From positions 1 through 40,548 of IMG/VR virus record IMGVR_UViG_3300031772_000093: DNA of 40,548 nt, one strand, 5' to 3'. The position numbers were made by a program, and so were the translations under genes. Under the pieces are notes generated by a model. It had not been told where the DNA came from and did no database searches. It saw only the letters and a list, made by a program, of their open reading frames with translations. This DNA comes from a virus. This document shows positions 39,741-40,548 of this stretch, in pieces; position 1 is the first letter of the stretch, and the number at the start of each line of letters is the position of its first letter.

Positions 39741-40548
39741 TGGACCAGCACCTCCTCTACATCGCCAACCAACTCCCCTTCACGGCGGTCAAGGGTGATG
39801 GCCCCTTCCTGTGCGACCCGCATGGGTTCACCTACATCGATATGTGGAACGACAACGGCGTGGCGTCAATGGGGTACTCCTCGGGTATCGTGGAGGAGAC
39901 CATCTCCAACTTCCTGGCGCTCAAGGCGCCCCATCGCGCTCCCCTCATGGTGAATACAGCCATCCGCGAAGCCTACTCCAAGGCCATCTGCGCGGAGGTC
40001 GGGATGGACCGCGTGTTCTACGCCAACGGCGGGAGTGACGCGGTTGAATCCGCGATCAAACTGGCGAGGCTGTATCAGTACAAGGAGAATGAGAGCTGTT
40101 GCCAGAACGGAATCGCGACCATCTCCCACAACTACCACGGAGCGACGGGGTTTGCTCTGGCCGCCAATGACGATCATGACTATCCCTACCGCAAGGACCC
40201 GTTCTATGGACCTCACCAACAGACCACTTTCATCGAGGGATTCTGCGCGATGGATGAGGACTTCAACCTGGTTTATGGGGGCGGAGGGGATCAACGGCTT
40301 CGCGAGGAGCAGATCGGAGCCGTCATCCTCGCGCCCATCCCGGCTGACTACACCGCCATCAACATGCGAAGCCCGGAATGGCACGCGGCTCTCCGGCGCT
40401 GGTGTGACGATCATGGCGCACTCCTGATTCACGACGACGTACAAGCAGGGGCTGGTCGCTGTGGCTACTTCGCTTCGTGGAAGCACCCCTCTATCGGAGC
40501 GAAGCCCGACATTGTTACGCTTGGAAAAGGCGTTGCGATGGGGTTCCC
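39740..40548 (+). CDS. Class III PLP-dependent aminotransferase (3' partial)
   Basis: 269 complete codons; no stop before the window ends. ATG 39740 overlaps the ThyX-like stop and follows GGGAGG. Family marks: FYANGGSDAVESAIKLAR, NYHGATG, IHDDVQAGAGRCGYF with Asp232 contacting the PLP ring, and PDIVTLGKGVAMGF with Lys263 as Schiff-base lysine. This is the fold of ornithine/acetylornithine and glutamate-1-semialdehyde aminotransferases (typically about 400-450 aa). It would transfer an amino group to or from an aldehyde or ketone; substrate unknown. Its place in the FAD/MazG/ThyX-like block suggests a role in making an aminated nucleotide product. Confidence 0.85.
   Translation, partial: MDQHLLYIANQLPFTAVKGDGPFLCDPHGFTYIDMWNDNGVASMGYSSGIVEETISNFLALKAPHRAPLMVNTAIREAYSKAICAEVGMDRVFYANGGSDAVESAIKLARLYQYKENESCCQNGIATISHNYHGATGFALAANDDHDYPYRKDPFYGPHQQTTFIEGFCAMDEDFNLVYGGGGDQRLREEQIGAVILAPIPADYTAINMRSPEWHAALRRWCDDHGALLIHDDVQAGAGRCGYFASWKHPSIGAKPDIVTLGKGVAMGF

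Noticed and set aside
31540-40548. Tetrapyrrole or cobalamin pathway (CobS, CobT, GSA-aminotransferase-like, protoporphyrinogen-oxidase-like genes)
   Set aside because: No CobN or other pathway enzymes, and the FAD and aminotransferase genes are coupled to MazG and ThyX-like genes, which fit nucleotide chemistry better.
1-40548. CRISPR arrays, insertion sequences, integrase or attachment sites
   Set aside because: No regularly spaced repeats, transposase, integrase or flanking direct repeats were seen on either strand.

Overview
This window looks like part of the genome of a tailed double-stranded DNA phage with a contractile tail (myovirus morphology). All supported genes lie on the + strand. 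They are tightly packed, commonly with ATGA or TGATG start/stop overlaps, and follow the usual head, neck, tail, baseplate, fibre, lysis, replication order. The DNA is moderately GC-rich by eye. No integrase, repressor, tRNA or bacterial housekeeping gene is visible. The host cannot be told from the sequence; several proteins follow PBSX/XkdF-like and T4/P2-like schemes, so this is probably an environmental phage or a prophage-derived contig.

Layout: 1-3.6 kb holds head genes (XkdF-like prohead protease cut by the window edge, scaffold-like protein, major capsid protein with an inserted beta domain). 3.6-7.5 kb holds connector, neck and tail-completion genes. 7.5-12.2 kb holds the tail sheath (913 aa), tail tube and a tail assembly chaperone with a T TTT TTC slippery site that leads to a second, -1 frame domain. 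12.2-20.3 kb holds the tape measure, LysM baseplate protein, hub, spike, gp25-like, J-like and part of the baseplate periphery. 20.3-24.8 kb holds a gpI-like protein with lectin-like C-terminal domains and a beta-helix tailspike. 24.8-26.1 kb is a probable lysis cassette with an unusual L,D-transpeptidase-like protein and a one-TM holin-like protein.

26.2-31.4 kb is a replication module: SF2 helicase, winged-helix protein, DnaC-like loader, DnaB-like helicase and DnaG-like primase, each overlapping or nearly touching the next. 31.4-36.9 kb holds a CobS-like AAA+ ATPase with an N-terminal MucR-type zinc finger, a CobT-like VWA protein, a small possible WGR-like protein, a phage sigma-70-like factor and an unknown protein. 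The two largest intergenic gaps flank cobS; one contains a long perfect inverted repeat.

36.9 kb to the end is the most interesting stretch: a translationally coupled set of an FAD oxidoreductase, a MazG-deoxyribonucleotidase fusion, a divergent ThyX-like enzyme with a C-terminal four-cysteine tail, and a class III PLP aminotransferase that runs off the window. Together these suggest nucleotide remodelling, possibly a DNA base hypermodification pathway that continues past the window. That pathway is inference; the individual family calls rest on visible motifs. No gap without a gene exceeds about 140 bases.
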